Of a stretch of 5,144 bases of DNA, positions 4,805-5,144 are shown in pieces (within the stretch, counting starts at the first letter, position 1; each line of letters begins with the position of its first letter). The notes beneath the pieces are model-generated. The model was not told the origin of the DNA. It saw nothing but the letters and a program-made list of their open reading frames with translations, and made no database searches. Source of the stretch: Patescibacteria group bacterium (GTDB lineage Bacteria; Patescibacteriota; Minisyncoccia; UBA9983); NCBI GenBank assembly GCA_018827845.1, contig JAHJXC010000001.1:1-5144 (forward strand), read 5' to 3'. The position numbers and the translations under genes are program-made.

Positions 4805-4806
4805 AT

Positions 4807-5034
4807 ATGAAAAAAACATCTATTAGCTTAATCGGTAAAAGGTTATGGAAAATTGACTCAAACGGTAATCTCATAGCATCAATAGATAACGAAAAGTATT
4901 ATGCAAAACTACCAGCGGGAATTATGACTGAACTGGTAATTAACAGGCTACGATGGATAAAACCTGTACAATTAGATGATCATCTTAGACACTGGCTTGA
5001 GGACAATTTCATAATAAGGCTCAAAAAATCTTAA
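4807..5034 (+). CDS. Small protein of unknown function, 75 residues
   Basis: I do not recognise this protein. The ATG at 4807 has the SD core AAGGAGG four bases upstream and its own promoter copy at 4745-4774. The N-terminal half (about 1-37) looks like short beta strands and turns: TSISLIGKRLWKIDSNGNLI and then ASIDNEKYYAKLPAG. The second half is helical, from IMTELVINRLRWIKPVQL to DDHLRHWLEDNFIIRLKKS, with tryptophans at 14, 50 and 63 and a basic end. There is no signal peptide or membrane span. The charge pattern and size would suit a small regulatory or DNA-binding protein, but nothing in the sequence proves that. The last bases of the gene overlap the candidate promoter of the next ORF. 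Confidence 0.75.
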   Translation: MKKTSISLIGKRLWKIDSNGNLIASIDNEKYYAKLPAGIMTELVINRLRWIKPVQLDDHLRHWLEDNFIIRLKKS

Positions 5035-5050
5035 GATTCGTGGTAGAAAT
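5021..5050 (+). promoter_or_regulatory. Degenerate third copy of the promoter module
   Basis: The extended -10 TGGTAGAAAT (5041-5050) closely matches TGATAGAAAT at 4197-4206. At the -35 position the match is poor (TCAAAA, 5021-5026), although bases 5025-5036 keep part of the AAAATxTTxAGA pattern of the other copies. The -35 part lies in the end of the 75-residue gene. The leader then has the same length and ending as the other two. Confidence 0.42.
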
Positions 5051-5080
5051 AAAAGTAGAGAATTGAAAAAGGAGGGACAC

Positions 5081-5144
5081 GTGTCAAGGTATCTTTTAAG
5101 AATGGAATTTGACGGAAGAAAAATTTCAAAATTGAATGAATTGG
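5081..5144 (+). CDS. Start of an unknown gene (3' partial)
   Basis: A GTG at 5081 follows AAAAAGGAGGG (5066-5076) with four bases between. It opens a frame that runs off the window after 21 complete codons, beginning MSRYLLRMEFDGRKISKLN. An in-frame ATG at 5102 is a less likely start because it lacks an SD. No family can be recognised from this fragment. Together with the two genes before it, it forms a row of unknown genes that each have a TGRTARRAAT-type -10 and a strong SD, which is the main support for it being real. Confidence 0.65.
   Translation, partial: MSRYLLRMEFDGRKISKLNEL

Noticed and set aside
4792..4806. Extension of the 75-residue ORF to a TTG at 4792
   Set aside because: The added codons would consist of the AAAGGAGGGG SD itself; the ATG at 4807 is the natural start.

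Overview
The window is AT-rich bacterial DNA with very compact genes, nearly all on the + strand. A single-chain glycyl-tRNA synthetase tail, a shortened FolD, a small PAP2 phosphatase, compact separate SecD and SecF proteins and a stand-alone GIY-YIG protein together suggest a Candidate Phyla Radiation (Patescibacteria, probably Parcubacteria-like) genome. That placement is inferred from gene style; no marker-gene tree was possible. The standard code (TGA as stop) fits: folD ends in TGA inside an ATGA overlap, and no other reading frame called here contains an in-frame TGA.

Layout. (1) 1-98: the 3' end of a probable glycyl-tRNA synthetase gene. (2) 63-370: a self-contained unit with a near-consensus promoter, a strong Shine-Dalgarno (SD) sequence, a 65-residue unknown protein and a perfect intrinsic terminator. 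(3) 382-4170: a tightly packed run of GIY-YIG protein, folD, PAP2 phosphatase, secD and secF, with gaps of 5 and 11 bases and overlaps of 4 and 13 bases. None of these starts has a well-placed SD. The first gene may be leaderless. (4) 4177-5144: three consecutive genes of unknown function (128, 75 and at least 21 residues; the last runs off the edge). Each has its own similar leader: an extended -10 box of form TGRTARRAAT, about 25 bases of leader, and a strong AAGGAGG SD. The first two also share an exact 13-base block, TTGCAAAATTTTG, at the -35 position.

The densest non-coding stretch is 4616-4806. It holds a terminator whose loop carries the stop codon of the gene before it, three CCTAGG palindromes spaced exactly 12 bases apart, a 44-base imperfect dyad, and the second copy of the repeated promoter.

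How the genes work together: secD and secF encode the proton-driven partner of the Sec translocon. PAP2 is a membrane lipid (di)phosphatase, possibly recycling the polyprenyl carrier of cell-wall synthesis. folD supplies one-carbon folates. The GIY-YIG protein is a probable small nuclease. The envelope genes may share an operon for expression rather than a single pathway. The clearest oddities are the repeated leader/promoter modules of the unknown genes, the CCTAGG array with its dyad, and a GC-rich hairpin embedded in frame in secF.
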